This document shows, piece after piece, positions 8,377 to 16,678 of a stretch of 64,000 bases of DNA. Under the pieces are notes generated by a model, which made no database searches, was not told where the DNA came from, and worked only from the letters and a program-made list of their open reading frames with translations. The DNA lies in contig NZ_JAAKEI010000011.1 in the NCBI RefSeq assembly GCF_011039085.1, forward strand, positions 1 to 64,000. The letters run 5' to 3'. Origin of the DNA: Desulfovibrio sp. ZJ369. Its GTDB lineage: Bacteria > Desulfobacterota > Desulfovibrionia > Desulfovibrionales > Desulfovibrionaceae. Made by a program: the position numbers and the translations under genes. Numbering within the stretch: position 1 is the first letter of the stretch; every line of letters begins with the position of its first letter.

Positions 8377-9753
8377 ATGGCTCAGTCTTTTAATGCGGCT
8401 GAATTGATTGCCGATGATAAAAAATACGTCTGGCATCACCTCACCCAGCACAAAGTCTTTGAAAAAGCCGATCCCACCATCTTTGTGGAAGGCAAGGGCA
8501 TGCGGATCAAAGACATCCACGGCAAAGAATATCTGGATGCCGTCTCCGGCGGCGTCTGGACGGTCAACCTCGGCTACGGCAACGAAACCCTGGTCAAAGC
8601 CGTGAACGATCAGCTCATGCAGCTCTGCTATTTCGCCAACGGCTACGGCAACATCCCCACCATTAAGTTCTCCAAAAAACTGATTGAAAAAATGCCCGGC
8701 ATGAGCCGCGTGTATCTTTCCAACTCCGGTTCGGAAGCCAACGAAAAGGCCTTCAAGATCGTCCGCCAGATCTCCCAGCTCAAGCACGGCGGCAAAAAGT
8801 ACAAAATCGTCTACCGCAACCGTGACTATCACGGCACCACCATCACCACGCTGAGCGCCTGCGGCCAGGAAGAGCGCAAAAACCAGTATGGCCCCTTCAC
8901 TCCCGGCTTTGTGGAATTCCCGGCATGCTCGGTATACCGCTCGCCCTACCCCGAAGGCACGGCCAATCTGGGCGAAAAGTTCGCGCGCGAGCTTGAAACC
9001 GTAGTGCAGAAAGAAGATCCGGACACCGTGGGCGCGGTGATCGTGGAGCCGATCACTGCCGGCGGCGGGGTGATCGTGCCGCCTGACGGCTATTACGAAA
9101 CCCTCACCGAAATCTGCAAAAAGTACGGTCTGCTGCTGATCATCGACGAAGTGGTCTGCGGTCTGGGCAGAACCGGCAAATGGTTCGGCTACCAGCACTT
9201 CAACGTCAAGCCCGACATCGTGACCATGGCCAAGGGCGTGGCCGCGGGCTACGCGCCCATTTCCTGCACGGTCACCACCGAGGAAGTCTTCCAGGACTTC
9301 ATTGCCGATCCCGCGGATCGTGACAGCTACTTCCGCGACATCAGCACCTTCGGCGGCTGCACCGCGGGCCCTGCCGCCGGTTACGCCAACATCAACTACA
9401 TGGAAGAGCACAAGGTCCTCGATAATGTGGTCAAAATGGGCGACTACCTGATGGACGGCCTGAAGGCTCTGGAAAAGAAGTACGAAATCATCGGCGACGT
9501 GCGCGGCAAGGGCCTGTTCTGCGGGCTGGAGCTGGTCAAGAACCGCGCCACCAAGGAGCCCGTATCCGAAGCCGTGGCCGGTCAGGTTGTGGGCGAATGC
9601 ATGAAGCAGGGCGTGATCATCGGCAAGACCAGCCGCTGCTTCCGCGAACTGAACAACACCCTCTGCCTGGCCCCGGCGCTGATCGCCACCACGGCCGAGC
9701 TTGACGAAGTCCTGAAGGCTCTGGACAAGGCTTTTCAGGTCGTAAAGGCGTAA
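8377..9753 (+). CDS. tpa: Taurine:pyruvate aminotransferase
   Basis: 458-residue class III PLP aminotransferase that transfers the amino group of taurine to pyruvate, giving sulfoacetaldehyde and L-alanine. Visible: the PLP-phosphate motif SNSGSEANEKAF (about 111-122), YRNRDYHGTT (about 147-156), the Asp in LLIIDEVVCGLGRTG (about 250-264), and the Schiff-base Lys in VTMAKGVAAGYAPIS (about 285). Length and N-terminal motifs fit Bilophila-type Tpa; related omega-amino-acid aminotransferases remain an alternative, but the sulfonate-type ABC importer downstream supports taurine. GGAGG precedes the ATG at 8377; an in-frame TTG at 8365 overlaps that ribosome site and is less likely. Expression appears sigma-54 dependent. 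Confidence 0.88.
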   Translation: MAQSFNAAELIADDKKYVWHHLTQHKVFEKADPTIFVEGKGMRIKDIHGKEYLDAVSGGVWTVNLGYGNETLVKAVNDQLMQLCYFANGYGNIPTIKFSKKLIEKMPGMSRVYLSNSGSEANEKAFKIVRQISQLKHGGKKYKIVYRNRDYHGTTITTLSACGQEERKNQYGPFTPGFVEFPACSVYRSPYPEGTANLGEKFARELETVVQKEDPDTVGAVIVEPITAGGGVIVPPDGYYETLTEICKKYGLLLIIDEVVCGLGRTGKWFGYQHFNVKPDIVTMAKGVAAGYAPISCTVTTEEVFQDFIADPADRDSYFRDISTFGGCTAGPAAGYANINYMEEHKVLDNVVKMGDYLMDGLKALEKKYEIIGDVRGKGLFCGLELVKNRATKEPVSEAVAGQVVGECMKQGVIIGKTSRCFRELNNTLCLAPALIATTAELDEVLKALDKAFQVVKA

Positions 9754-9804
9754 TCGGCGGGCCATTGCCTGTTCCTCACGTCCTTTAGCGCAAATCTACC
9801 CGAA

Positions 9805-9836
9805 GTTTTCCCGCGCCACGCGCGGCGCGGGAAAAC
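9805..9836. terminator. Perfect hairpin after tpa
   Basis: GTTTTCCCGCGCC (9805-9817) and GGCGCGGGAAAAC (9824-9836) form a 13-bp stem with a 6-nt loop. Its A/T-rich base allows termination in either direction. It separates tpa from the pnt operon, so the latter probably has its own promoter or is reached by read-through. Confidence 0.6.
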
Positions 9837-10044
9837 ACGGAAAAAAACGGGGACAAGCCGAAAGGATGCCGCCGCATCCGGCTTACCCCTGTGCAGCAAC
9901 GGCAAAGCCCGGCATTTTGCCCGGTTGTTTTGCGGTTGCCCTTGCAAGGCCCGGTCGCACGGGCAGTGATCGCCGTGCCCTGCCAGAGGCAGCCGGAAGA
10001 ACGCTCCAAAACAATAAGCGGTTCCAACGAAAAGGAGTGCATCC

Positions 10045-11214
10045 ATGAAATTTTCAGGTATGACCATCGGCGTTCCCAAAGAAATCATGCCCGGCGAGGG
10101 CCGCGTCTCCTCCACCCCCGAGACCGTGAAAAAGATGGTCGCCGAGGGCGCCACCGTGCTTGTGCAGAAAACAGCCGGCGAAGGCTCCTTTTTCTCCGAT
10201 CAGCAATATGTGGACGCGGGCGCGTCCCTTGTGGACGGCGCGGAAGAAATCTTTGCCAAAGCCGACGTGATCCTCAAGGTGAAAGAGCCCCTGTTCAACA
10301 AGGACGTCAACAAGCACGAGAGCGACATGCTCCGCGACGGGCAGTACCTGATCACCTTCCTGCATCCTGCCGCGCCGGTGAACCGCGAGCCCATGAAAAA
10401 ACTCCGCGACACCGGCTGCATCAGCCTGACCCTGGACGGCATTCCGCGTATTTCCCGCGCGCAAAGCATGGACGCCCTGACCTCCATGAGCACCGTGGCC
10501 GGCTACAAGAGTGTGCTCATGGCCGCCAACTACCTGGGTAAATTCCTGCCCATGGTCGGCACCGCGGTGGGCGTGATCAAGCCCGCCAACGTGGTGGTCA
10601 TCGGCACGGGCGTGGCCGGCTTGCAGGCCGTGGCCACCGCCAAACGCCTGGGCGCCGTGGTCACAGCCATCGACATCCGTCCCGACGCCGCCGAGCAGGC
10701 CAAGTCCCTGGGCGCCAAGGCCTTTGACACCGGCGTGCCCGCCAGCGTGGCCATCGGCGAGGGCGGCTACGCCCAGCGTCTGCCCGAAGAATGGCTGGCC
10801 AAGGAAATCGAGGCCATCAAGCCTGTGATCAAGGACGCCGACGTGCTGATCCTCTCCGCGCTGATTCCCGGCAAGCTGGCGCCTGTGCTGATTACCGAGG
10901 AAATGGTCAAATCCATGGCTCACGGCTCGGTCATCGTGGATATCGCCATTGACCAGGGCGGGAACTGCGCGCTGACCGAAGCCGGCGAGGAAGTGGTGCG
11001 CCACGGCGTGACCATCAGCGGTATCAAGAACATCCCCGGCATGCTGCCCACCAGCTCCACCTGGATGTTCGCCAACAACATTTACAACCTGCTGGCCTAC
11101 CTGGCCAAGGACGGCAAGATCGTGCTGGATCGCAACGATCCCATCGTTGCTTCCACCCTGACCACCATCAATAAGGAAATCGTGCACGCCGGCGCCAAAG
11201 AAGCCGGGCTGTAG
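10045..11214 (+). CDS. pntAA: NAD(P) transhydrogenase subunit alpha, domain I (PntAA), with alanine-dehydrogenase-like residues
   Basis: 389 residues of the AlaDH/PNT fold. The transhydrogenase-specific loop PRISRAQSMDALTSMSTVAGY (134-154) carries the Arg, Gln and Asp that contact the NADP domain; the NAD Rossmann motif GTGVAGLQA is at 187-195; SALIPGKLAPVLITEEMV (271-288) is diagnostic of PntAA. The three-gene order with pntAB and pntB confirms a split-type transhydrogenase. Unusually, positions that serve pyruvate binding and catalysis in alanine dehydrogenase look retained: Arg20, Lys in KVKEP (78-82), His107 in TFLHPAA, Asp303 in AIDQGG, and Asn329 in KNIPG. Since the gene follows tpa, which produces alanine, a dual role is possible but unproven. 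AAGGAG precedes the ATG. Confidence 0.88.
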   Translation: MKFSGMTIGVPKEIMPGEGRVSSTPETVKKMVAEGATVLVQKTAGEGSFFSDQQYVDAGASLVDGAEEIFAKADVILKVKEPLFNKDVNKHESDMLRDGQYLITFLHPAAPVNREPMKKLRDTGCISLTLDGIPRISRAQSMDALTSMSTVAGYKSVLMAANYLGKFLPMVGTAVGVIKPANVVVIGTGVAGLQAVATAKRLGAVVTAIDIRPDAAEQAKSLGAKAFDTGVPASVAIGEGGYAQRLPEEWLAKEIEAIKPVIKDADVLILSALIPGKLAPVLITEEMVKSMAHGSVIVDIAIDQGGNCALTEAGEEVVRHGVTISGIKNIPGMLPTSSTWMFANNIYNLLAYLAKDGKIVLDRNDPIVASTLTTINKEIVHAGAKEAGL

Positions 11215-11225
11215 GCAATTGCGGA

Positions 11226-11283
11226 GCATGAGAAGCTTGCTTCTCATGCCCCCGGCTCCTGCGCCGTTGCGGCGCAGGAGCCG
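11226..11283 (+). other. Two tandem perfect hairpins between pntAA and pntAB
   Basis: GCATGAGAAGC/GCTTCTCATGC (11226-11249, 2-nt loop) and CGGCTCCTGCGCC/GGCGCAGGAGCCG (11253-11283, 5-nt loop) fill the 93-nt gap. Neither has a T-run, so RNA processing or 3'-end protection of the pntAA message is more likely than termination. Confidence 0.7.
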
Positions 11284-11307
11284 CATCAACCATACGGAGG
11301 CGTCCCC

Positions 11308-11589
11308 TTGAGCACATTCATTCTTTTACTGGTCTTCATTGCTTCGCTGGTCATCGGCTACAAGGTACTCAGCCATATTCCAAGCCTGCTGCACACGCCG
11401 CTGATGTCCAGCATGAACGCGCTCGACGGGGTCATCATTCTCGGCGCCCTGACGGCCACCCATCTGGCCGGTTCCACCGTGGGCGTGTTCCTGGGCGCTT
11501 TCGGCATTGCACTGGCCGTGACCAACGTCTTCGGCGGTTTTGACATCACGCACAAGATGCTGAAAATGATCGCGGGCAAAAAGCGCTAG
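11308..11589 (+). CDS. pntAB: NAD(P) transhydrogenase subunit alpha 2 (PntAB), membrane part
   Basis: 93 residues, almost entirely three membrane helices (residues about 2-20, 38-58, 60-80), matching the small PntAB subunit that contributes helices to the proton-conducting domain II. The start is a TTG at 11308 with CGGAGG 9 nt upstream; no ATG in this frame keeps the first helix. Lies between pntAA and pntB in one operon. Confidence 0.93.
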   Translation: MSTFILLLVFIASLVIGYKVLSHIPSLLHTPLMSSMNALDGVIILGALTATHLAGSTVGVFLGAFGIALAVTNVFGGFDITHKMLKMIAGKKR

Positions 11590-11646
11590 CAGGCTCTTTT
11601 CGCTGACGTCCCGAATGACCCCTAAAGATAGAGAGTTGTTTGCGAA

Positions 11647-14600
11647 ATGAGCACACTATACTACAATATCATTGCCGCGGTCCTCGCCCTTGCCATTCTT
11701 TACGGCCTGCACCTGATGAGCAACGTCCAGACGGCCGTGCGCGGCAACAAGCTGTGCGCCATATCCATGGCCCTTGCCATCCTCATCACCATGTACAGGG
11801 ACAGTTCGCTCGGCTCTCCGGCCCTTTGGGTGGCCATAGCGTTGGGCACGGCATTCGGACTGTTTTTGTCCAACAAGGTGAAGATGATCCAGATGCCGCA
11901 GCTGGTGGCCTTTCTGCACGGCTTCGGCGGCGGCGCGGCGGCCATCGTGGGCCTGATCATGCTTCTGGACGTGGGCACCGCCTCCGCATTCCACCGCATT
12001 GACGCCTGCCTGGCGCTCTGTTCGGGCATGACGACCATCGCGGGTTCCTTTGTGGCCGCGGGCAAACTGCATCAGCTCCTGCCGCAAAAACCCATTGTGC
12101 TGACCAATCACAGCAAGATCATCAACGTCATTCTGGGCGTGATGCTCGTCTCCCTGTGCATTTACAACATTGCACCGAATTTTCTCCCCTCGTTTTTCAT
12201 TTTCCTGATGTTCGCCACGGGCATTCTCTTCGGCATCGTCTTCACCATTCGCGTGGGCGGCGCGGACATGCCCATCACCATTTCGCTGCTCAACTCCATG
12301 GGCGGCATTTCCTGCGCCATTGCGGGCTTTGCCGTGGCCGACCCGCTGCTTATCGCCGTGGGCGGCATCATCGGCTCCGCCGGTCTGATGCTCACGCGCG
12401 TCATGTGCAAGGCCATGAACCGCACGCTGATGCCCATCCTGCTGGGTCAATCCTCCGTAACCGGCAAGCCCGCCGCTCCGGTCGCGGCCGCGCCCAAGAC
12501 ATCCGCGCCCAGGGCATCCGCGCCCAAGGCCGAAGCGGCCGCGCAATCCGCCGGGCAGAAAGACGCTGCCATCGCCCAACTGCTGACCACGGCCAAAAAC
12601 GTGATCATCGTGCCCGGTTATGGCATGGCTCTGGCCCAGGCCCAGCACAAGGTCAAGCAACTGGCCGACGCCCTGGAAGCCAGAGGCGCAAAGGTCGAAT
12701 ACGCCATTCATCCGGTGGCGGGCCGCATGCCCGGGCACATGAACGTGCTTCTGGCCGAAGCCAATGTCGATTATGAGCATTTGCTGGAAATGGACACCGT
12801 CAATCCCATGTTCCCGGACGCGGATCTGGTGATTGTGGTGGGCGCCAACGACGTGGTCAATCCGGCGGCCAATACGGCCGAGGGAACGCCCATTTACGGC
12901 ATGCCCATTCTGGAGGCGGACAAGGCCAAGGCCGTGATCATCTGCAATTATGACGAAAAGCCGGGTTACGCGGGCGTGCCCAATCCGCTGTACACCAAGC
13001 CCGGCGTCTTCATGCTGCTGGGCGACGCGGCCAAGACCGTGGCGACGCTGGCAGGCTATGCCGCCGGGCAGGCTCCGGCCGCCGGGGCGCAAACGAACGT
13101 CGCGCCCAATGCCGATGCCCAGGCCGCCCAACTGCTGACCACGGCCAAAAACGTGATCATTGTGCCCGGCTACGGCATGGCTCTGGCCCAGGCCCAGCAC
13201 AAGGTCAAGCAACTGGCCGACGCCCTGGAAGCCAGGGGCGCAAAGGTCGAATACGCCATTCATCCGGTGGCGGGCCGCATGCCCGGGCACATGAACGTGC
13301 TTCTGGCTGAAGCCAATGTCGATTATGAGCATCTGCTGGAAATGGACACCGTCAACCCCATGTTCCCGGACGCGGATCTGGTGATCGTGGTGGGCGCCAA
13401 CGACGTGGTCAATCCGGCGGCCAATACGGCCGAGGGAACGCCCATTTACGGCATGCCCATTCTGGAGGCGGACAAGGCCAAGGCCGTGATCATCTGCAAT
13501 TATGACGAAAAGCCGGGCTATGCGGGCGTGGACAATCCGCTGTACACCAAGCCCGGCGTGATCATGATGCTCGGCGACGCGGCCAGGACCGTGGACAATC
13601 TTGTCAAGCTGGCTTCCGGTTCCGCGCCCGTGGCTGCGGCCCAGGCGGACGTCGCGCCCGATGCCGATGCCCAGGCCGCCCGACTGCTGACCACGGCCAA
13701 AAACGTGATCATCGTACCCGGCTACGGCATGGCTCTGGCCCAGGCCCAGCACAAGGTCAAACAACTGGCCGACGCCCTGGAAGCCAGGGGCGCAAAGGTC
13801 GAATACGCCATTCATCCGGTGGCGGGCCGTATGCCCGGCCACATGAACGTGCTTCTGGCTGAAGCCAATGTAGAGTATGAGCATTTGCTGGAAATGGACA
13901 CCGTCAACCCCATGTTCCCGGACGCGGATCTGGTGATCGTGGTGGGCGCCAACGACGTGGTCAATCCGGCGGCCAATACGGCCGAGGGAACGCCCATTTA
14001 CGGCATGCCCATTCTGGAGGCGGACAAGGCCAGGGCCGTGATCATCTGCAATTATGACGAAAAGCCGGGCTACGCGGGCGTGGACAATCCCCTGTACACC
14101 AGGCCCGACGTGATCATGATGCTCGGCGACGCGGCCAAGACTGTGGACAATCTCGTCAAGCTGGCTTCCGGTTCCGCGCCCGTGGCTGCGTCCGAAGCGC
14201 CCAAAAAGGAAGCCGCGCAAGATGCCCTGCAGGCCCTGAAGACCGCCAAAAACGTGATCATCGTGCCCGGTTACGGCATGGCTCTGGCCCAGGCCCAGCA
14301 CAAGGTCAAACAACTGGCCGACGCCCTGGAAGCCAGAGGCGCAAAGGTCGAATACGCCATTCATCCGGTGGCGGGCCGCATGCCCGGGCACATGAACGTG
14401 CTTCTGGCTGAAGCCAATGTAGAGTATGAGCATCTGCTGGAAATGGACACCGTCAACCCCATGTTCCCGAACGCGGATCTGGTGATCGTGGTGGGCGCCA
14501 ACGACGTGGTCAATCCGGCGGCCAATACGGCCGAGGGAACGCCCATTTACGGCATGCCCATTCTGGAGGCGGACAAGGCCAAGGCCGTGATCATCTGCAA

Positions 14601-14721
14601 TTATGACGAAAAACCGGGTTACGCGGGCGTGGACAATCCCCTGTACACCAGGCCGGGCGTAACTCTGATGCTGGGCGACGCAAGCGCCTCCTTGGACAAA
14701 CTTCTGGCAATGGTGCGCTAA
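11647..14721 (+). CDS. pntB: NAD(P) transhydrogenase subunit beta with four tandem NADP(H)-binding domains
   Basis: 1024 residues against about 460 for a normal PntB. Residues 1-275 form the membrane domain II, with the conserved His in QMPQLVAFLHGFGG and Asn in MPITISLLNSMGG used in proton translocation. An Ala/Pro/Ser linker (about 276-308) leads to domain III, present four times in frame: the shared NVIIVPGYGMALAQAQ motif begins near residues 318, 502, 686 and 869. Each copy keeps the NADP fingerprint GYGMALAQAQ, HPVAGRMPGHMNVLLAEA, VVGANDVVNPAANT and YAGV-NPLYT. Copies are near-identical in DNA (period 549-552 bp) but are joined by different Ala/Pro-rich linkers. All four look competent to bind NADP(H). 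The subunit should sit in the inner membrane with PntAB and recruit PntAA. Confidence 0.95.
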   Translation: MSTLYYNIIAAVLALAILYGLHLMSNVQTAVRGNKLCAISMALAILITMYRDSSLGSPALWVAIALGTAFGLFLSNKVKMIQMPQLVAFLHGFGGGAAAIVGLIMLLDVGTASAFHRIDACLALCSGMTTIAGSFVAAGKLHQLLPQKPIVLTNHSKIINVILGVMLVSLCIYNIAPNFLPSFFIFLMFATGILFGIVFTIRVGGADMPITISLLNSMGGISCAIAGFAVADPLLIAVGGIIGSAGLMLTRVMCKAMNRTLMPILLGQSSVTGKPAAPVAAAPKTSAPRASAPKAEAAAQSAGQKDAAIAQLLTTAKNVIIVPGYGMALAQAQHKVKQLADALEARGAKVEYAIHPVAGRMPGHMNVLLAEANVDYEHLLEMDTVNPMFPDADLVIVVGANDVVNPAANTAEGTPIYGMPILEADKAKAVIICNYDEKPGYAGVPNPLYTKPGVFMLLGDAAKTVATLAGYAAGQAPAAGAQTNVAPNADAQAAQLLTTAKNVIIVPGYGMALAQAQHKVKQLADALEARGAKVEYAIHPVAGRMPGHMNVLLAEANVDYEHLLEMDTVNPMFPDADLVIVVGANDVVNPAANTAEGTPIYGMPILEADKAKAVIICNYDEKPGYAGVDNPLYTKPGVIMMLGDAARTVDNLVKLASGSAPVAAAQADVAPDADAQAARLLTTAKNVIIVPGYGMALAQAQHKVKQLADALEARGAKVEYAIHPVAGRMPGHMNVLLAEANVEYEHLLEMDTVNPMFPDADLVIVVGANDVVNPAANTAEGTPIYGMPILEADKARAVIICNYDEKPGYAGVDNPLYTRPDVIMMLGDAAKTVDNLVKLASGSAPVAASEAPKKEAAQDALQALKTAKNVIIVPGYGMALAQAQHKVKQLADALEARGAKVEYAIHPVAGRMPGHMNVLLAEANVEYEHLLEMDTVNPMFPNADLVIVVGANDVVNPAANTAEGTPIYGMPILEADKAKAVIICNYDEKPGYAGVDNPLYTRPGVTLMLGDASASLDKLLAMVR
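12574..14721 (+). repeat. Four tandem ~552-bp coding repeats inside pntB
   Basis: The same reading-frame position (GTGATCATY after GCCAAAAAC) recurs at 12601, 13153, 13705 and 14254, so the period is 552, 552 and 549 bp. Cores of about 165 codons are nearly identical; differences cluster in the linkers (for example around 13070-13130, 13610-13680 and 14165-14240). Confidence 0.95.
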
Positions 14722-15082
14722 GCACGTCAACTGCAAACAAACGGGGCGGCATGACTGCAGCTCTGCCGCCCCGCAGGGACGAGAATATGTCTGTTGTTGT
14801 GTCGGTGCATGTGCTTTCTTTCACATTCTGACGCCCTTCGGTTCAAAGGAGATGACAATGCTCAAATAATCCACAATGCTAGTAAGCTTGACAGCAGCGC
14901 CGGAGAACACCGGGCGCTTGCAGAGAGGCGAGAGCTTGAGGCCGCCGGGCAGATGTTCCGGAGAGCGGCCAACAACACCTGTAATGGACTGATTTTTTTT
15001 CTTTTTACAGTTTTTACGGTTTAGGCGAACCCCGGGCCGGGGTTCCTGAAGGAGTTCCACACGTCAACAGAAGGAGCTGCCA
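14722..15082. other. Intergenic region between pntB and the ABC importer operon
   Basis: A hairpin CGGGGCGGCA (14742-14751) / TGCCGCCCCG (14764-14773) follows pntB, without a T-run. A T-rich stretch lies near 14990-15020. A TTGACA at 14888 has no convincing -10 partner at normal spacing. No gene is supported; the importer promoter is probably in this interval. Confidence 0.4.
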
Positions 15083-15838
15083 GTGCCCTGTCAGGATGAA
15101 GCTGACGTCAAAATCCGGGTGAATAATCTCACCAAGCGTTTTGGCGATCTCACCGTTCTTGATGGCATCAATTTCACCATCAAAAATGGAGAGCTGCTGG
15201 CCATCGTCGGCCCCACCGGTTGCGGCAAGACTACATTTTTGAACTGCCTTTCCAAACTCATGCCCGCCACTGAAGGCGATATTCTTATCGACGGGCAGGA
15301 AGCCAACCCCAAAAAACACAATATCGCCTATGTCTTTCAGGAGCCCACCTGCCTGCCCTGGCGCACGGTGCGCGAAAACGTGGCCTACGGCATGGAGGTC
15401 AAAGGCGTCGGCAAAGAGGAACGCTTCCAGCGCGCCTCGGACATTATGGACCTTGTGGGCCTTTCCTCCTGCGCCGATCTTTACCCCAATCAGGTTTCAG
15501 CCAGCATGATGCAGCGCATCGCGGTTTCCCGCGCCTTTGCGGTGAACCCCGACCTCTTGCTGATGGACGAGCCTTACGGCCAGTTGGACGTGAAGCTGCG
15601 CTTCTACCTTGAAGACGAACTGGTCAACCTCTGGCAAAAGCTGAACAGCACCATTCTCTTTGTCACCCACAACATTGAGGAGGCTGTCTATGTGGCCGAG
15701 CGCATCCTTGTGCTGACCAACAAGCCCACCAAGGTCAAGGCGGAAATCCAAGTGGATCTGCCCCGCCCCCGCAAACTCATCGACCCCAGATTTGTGGAAC
15801 TGCGCAGGCAGGTCACGGAGCTTATCCGCTGGTGGTAG
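15083..15838 (+). CDS. NitT/TauT-family ABC importer ATPase 1 (degenerate signature motif)
   Basis: 251-residue ABC ATPase of the SsuB/TauB/NrtD type. Walker A GPTGCGKT (43-50), Q-loop VFQEPTCLPW (84-93), Walker B LLLMDEP (158-164) and the switch His in FVTHNIEEA (His196) are intact. The ABC signature, normally LSGGQ/M, reads VSASM (138-142). GTG start at 15083 with AAGGAG 6 nt upstream. First gene of a run of six same-strand genes with short gaps. The motif pattern is complementary to that of the second ATPase at 17657, so the two probably form a heterodimer in which this protein's Walker/His side builds the active site. Confidence 0.9.
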   Translation: MPCQDEADVKIRVNNLTKRFGDLTVLDGINFTIKNGELLAIVGPTGCGKTTFLNCLSKLMPATEGDILIDGQEANPKKHNIAYVFQEPTCLPWRTVRENVAYGMEVKGVGKEERFQRASDIMDLVGLSSCADLYPNQVSASMMQRIAVSRAFAVNPDLLLMDEPYGQLDVKLRFYLEDELVNLWQKLNSTILFVTHNIEEAVYVAERILVLTNKPTKVKAEIQVDLPRPRKLIDPRFVELRRQVTELIRWW

Positions 15839-15880
15839 GCTTTGGCCCGCCCCCGCAAACGCAGCCGCCCGGAGGATGTT

Positions 15881-16675
15881 ATGGCTTACCAAACTGTTGT
15901 GGTCAAAGAACCGCCGCTGCTTCGAGCGCTTCCCTATATCAGCGTCATTGCTTTCTTTCTGATTTGGGAAACCGCAGTGCGCTCGGGCATGATTCCCCAG
16001 ACCCTGCTGGCCTCCCCGACGCAGGTCTTCCATGCTTTTATCGACAAGCTGACCAACCCCAATCCCGACGGGGCCGTGATGCTGACCCACTTCAAAACCA
16101 GCCTGACCGAAGCTTTCATCGGCTATGTGCTGGCGCTGCTGGTGGGTCTGCCCCTGGGGCTGGCCATGGGCTGGTTTAAAGTGGCCGAGGGCCTCTTCCG
16201 GCCTATTTTCGAGCTGATCCGGCCCATCCCGCCCATTGCCTGGATTCCGCTGACCGTGTTCTGGTTCGGCATCGGGCTGACAGGCAAGGTCTTTATCATC
16301 TGGATCGCGGGCATTGTGCCCTGCGTGATCAACGCCTATGTGGGCGTGCGCATGACCAATCCGGTTTTGATCCAGATGGCCAGGACCTACGGAGCCAACG
16401 ACTGGCAGATATTCACCCAGCTTTGCATCCCGTCCTCCCTGCCCATGGTTTTCGGCGCGCTGCAACTTGCTCTGGCCTACTGCTGGACCAACCTGGTGGG
16501 CGCCGAGCTGCTGGCCGCCGATTCCGGCCTGGGCTTTCTGATCACCATGGGCGGCCGTGTGGCCCGGCCTGATCTGATCGTGCTCGGCATGATCTGCGTG
16601 GGCATTTCGGGCGCGATCATCGGGATCATCATCGACTATGTCGAAAAACGACTGCTGGCGGGCATCAGGAGGTAA
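15881..16675 (+). CDS. NitT/TauT-family ABC importer permease 1
   Basis: 264 residues, about six membrane helices, with the SsuC/TauC-type blocks FELIRPIPPIAWIPLTVFWFGIG and the EAA-loop region MARTYGANDWQIFTQLCIPSSLPMVFGALQ that couples to the ATPase. The ATG at 15881 has GGAGG 5 nt upstream; an in-frame TTG at 15842 lacks a site. Its partner is the distinct permease encoded 3 nt downstream, so the channel is likely heterodimeric. Probable cargo: an alkanesulfonate such as taurine, judged by family and proximity to tpa. Confidence 0.9.
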   Translation: MAYQTVVVKEPPLLRALPYISVIAFFLIWETAVRSGMIPQTLLASPTQVFHAFIDKLTNPNPDGAVMLTHFKTSLTEAFIGYVLALLVGLPLGLAMGWFKVAEGLFRPIFELIRPIPPIAWIPLTVFWFGIGLTGKVFIIWIAGIVPCVINAYVGVRMTNPVLIQMARTYGANDWQIFTQLCIPSSLPMVFGALQLALAYCWTNLVGAELLAADSGLGFLITMGGRVARPDLIVLGMICVGISGAIIGIIIDYVEKRLLAGIRR

Positions 16676-16678
16676 TTC

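Noticed and set aside
8095-9765. 556-codon minus-strand frame opposite tpa
   Set aside because: Antisense artefact of codon bias; it would also run through the sigma-54 promoter region.
10045-11214. Plain alanine dehydrogenase call for the gene after tpa
   Set aside because: The RISRAQSMD loop, the ALIPGK-AP-LIT-EMV block and the pntAB/pntB neighbours identify PntAA; the alanine-dehydrogenase features are reported as a finding instead.
12574-14721. Tandem repeat as a CRISPR array or satellite
   Set aside because: The unit is about 552 bp, in frame and protein-coding, with conserved NADP-binding motifs.
11656-14736. 1026-codon minus-strand frame opposite pntB with fourfold internal repeats
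   Set aside because: It mirrors the repeated dIII coding sequence; no protein family matches the antisense product.
14888-14893. TTGACA as -35 of the ABC importer operon
   Set aside because: No TATAAT-like hexamer at 16-18 bp.
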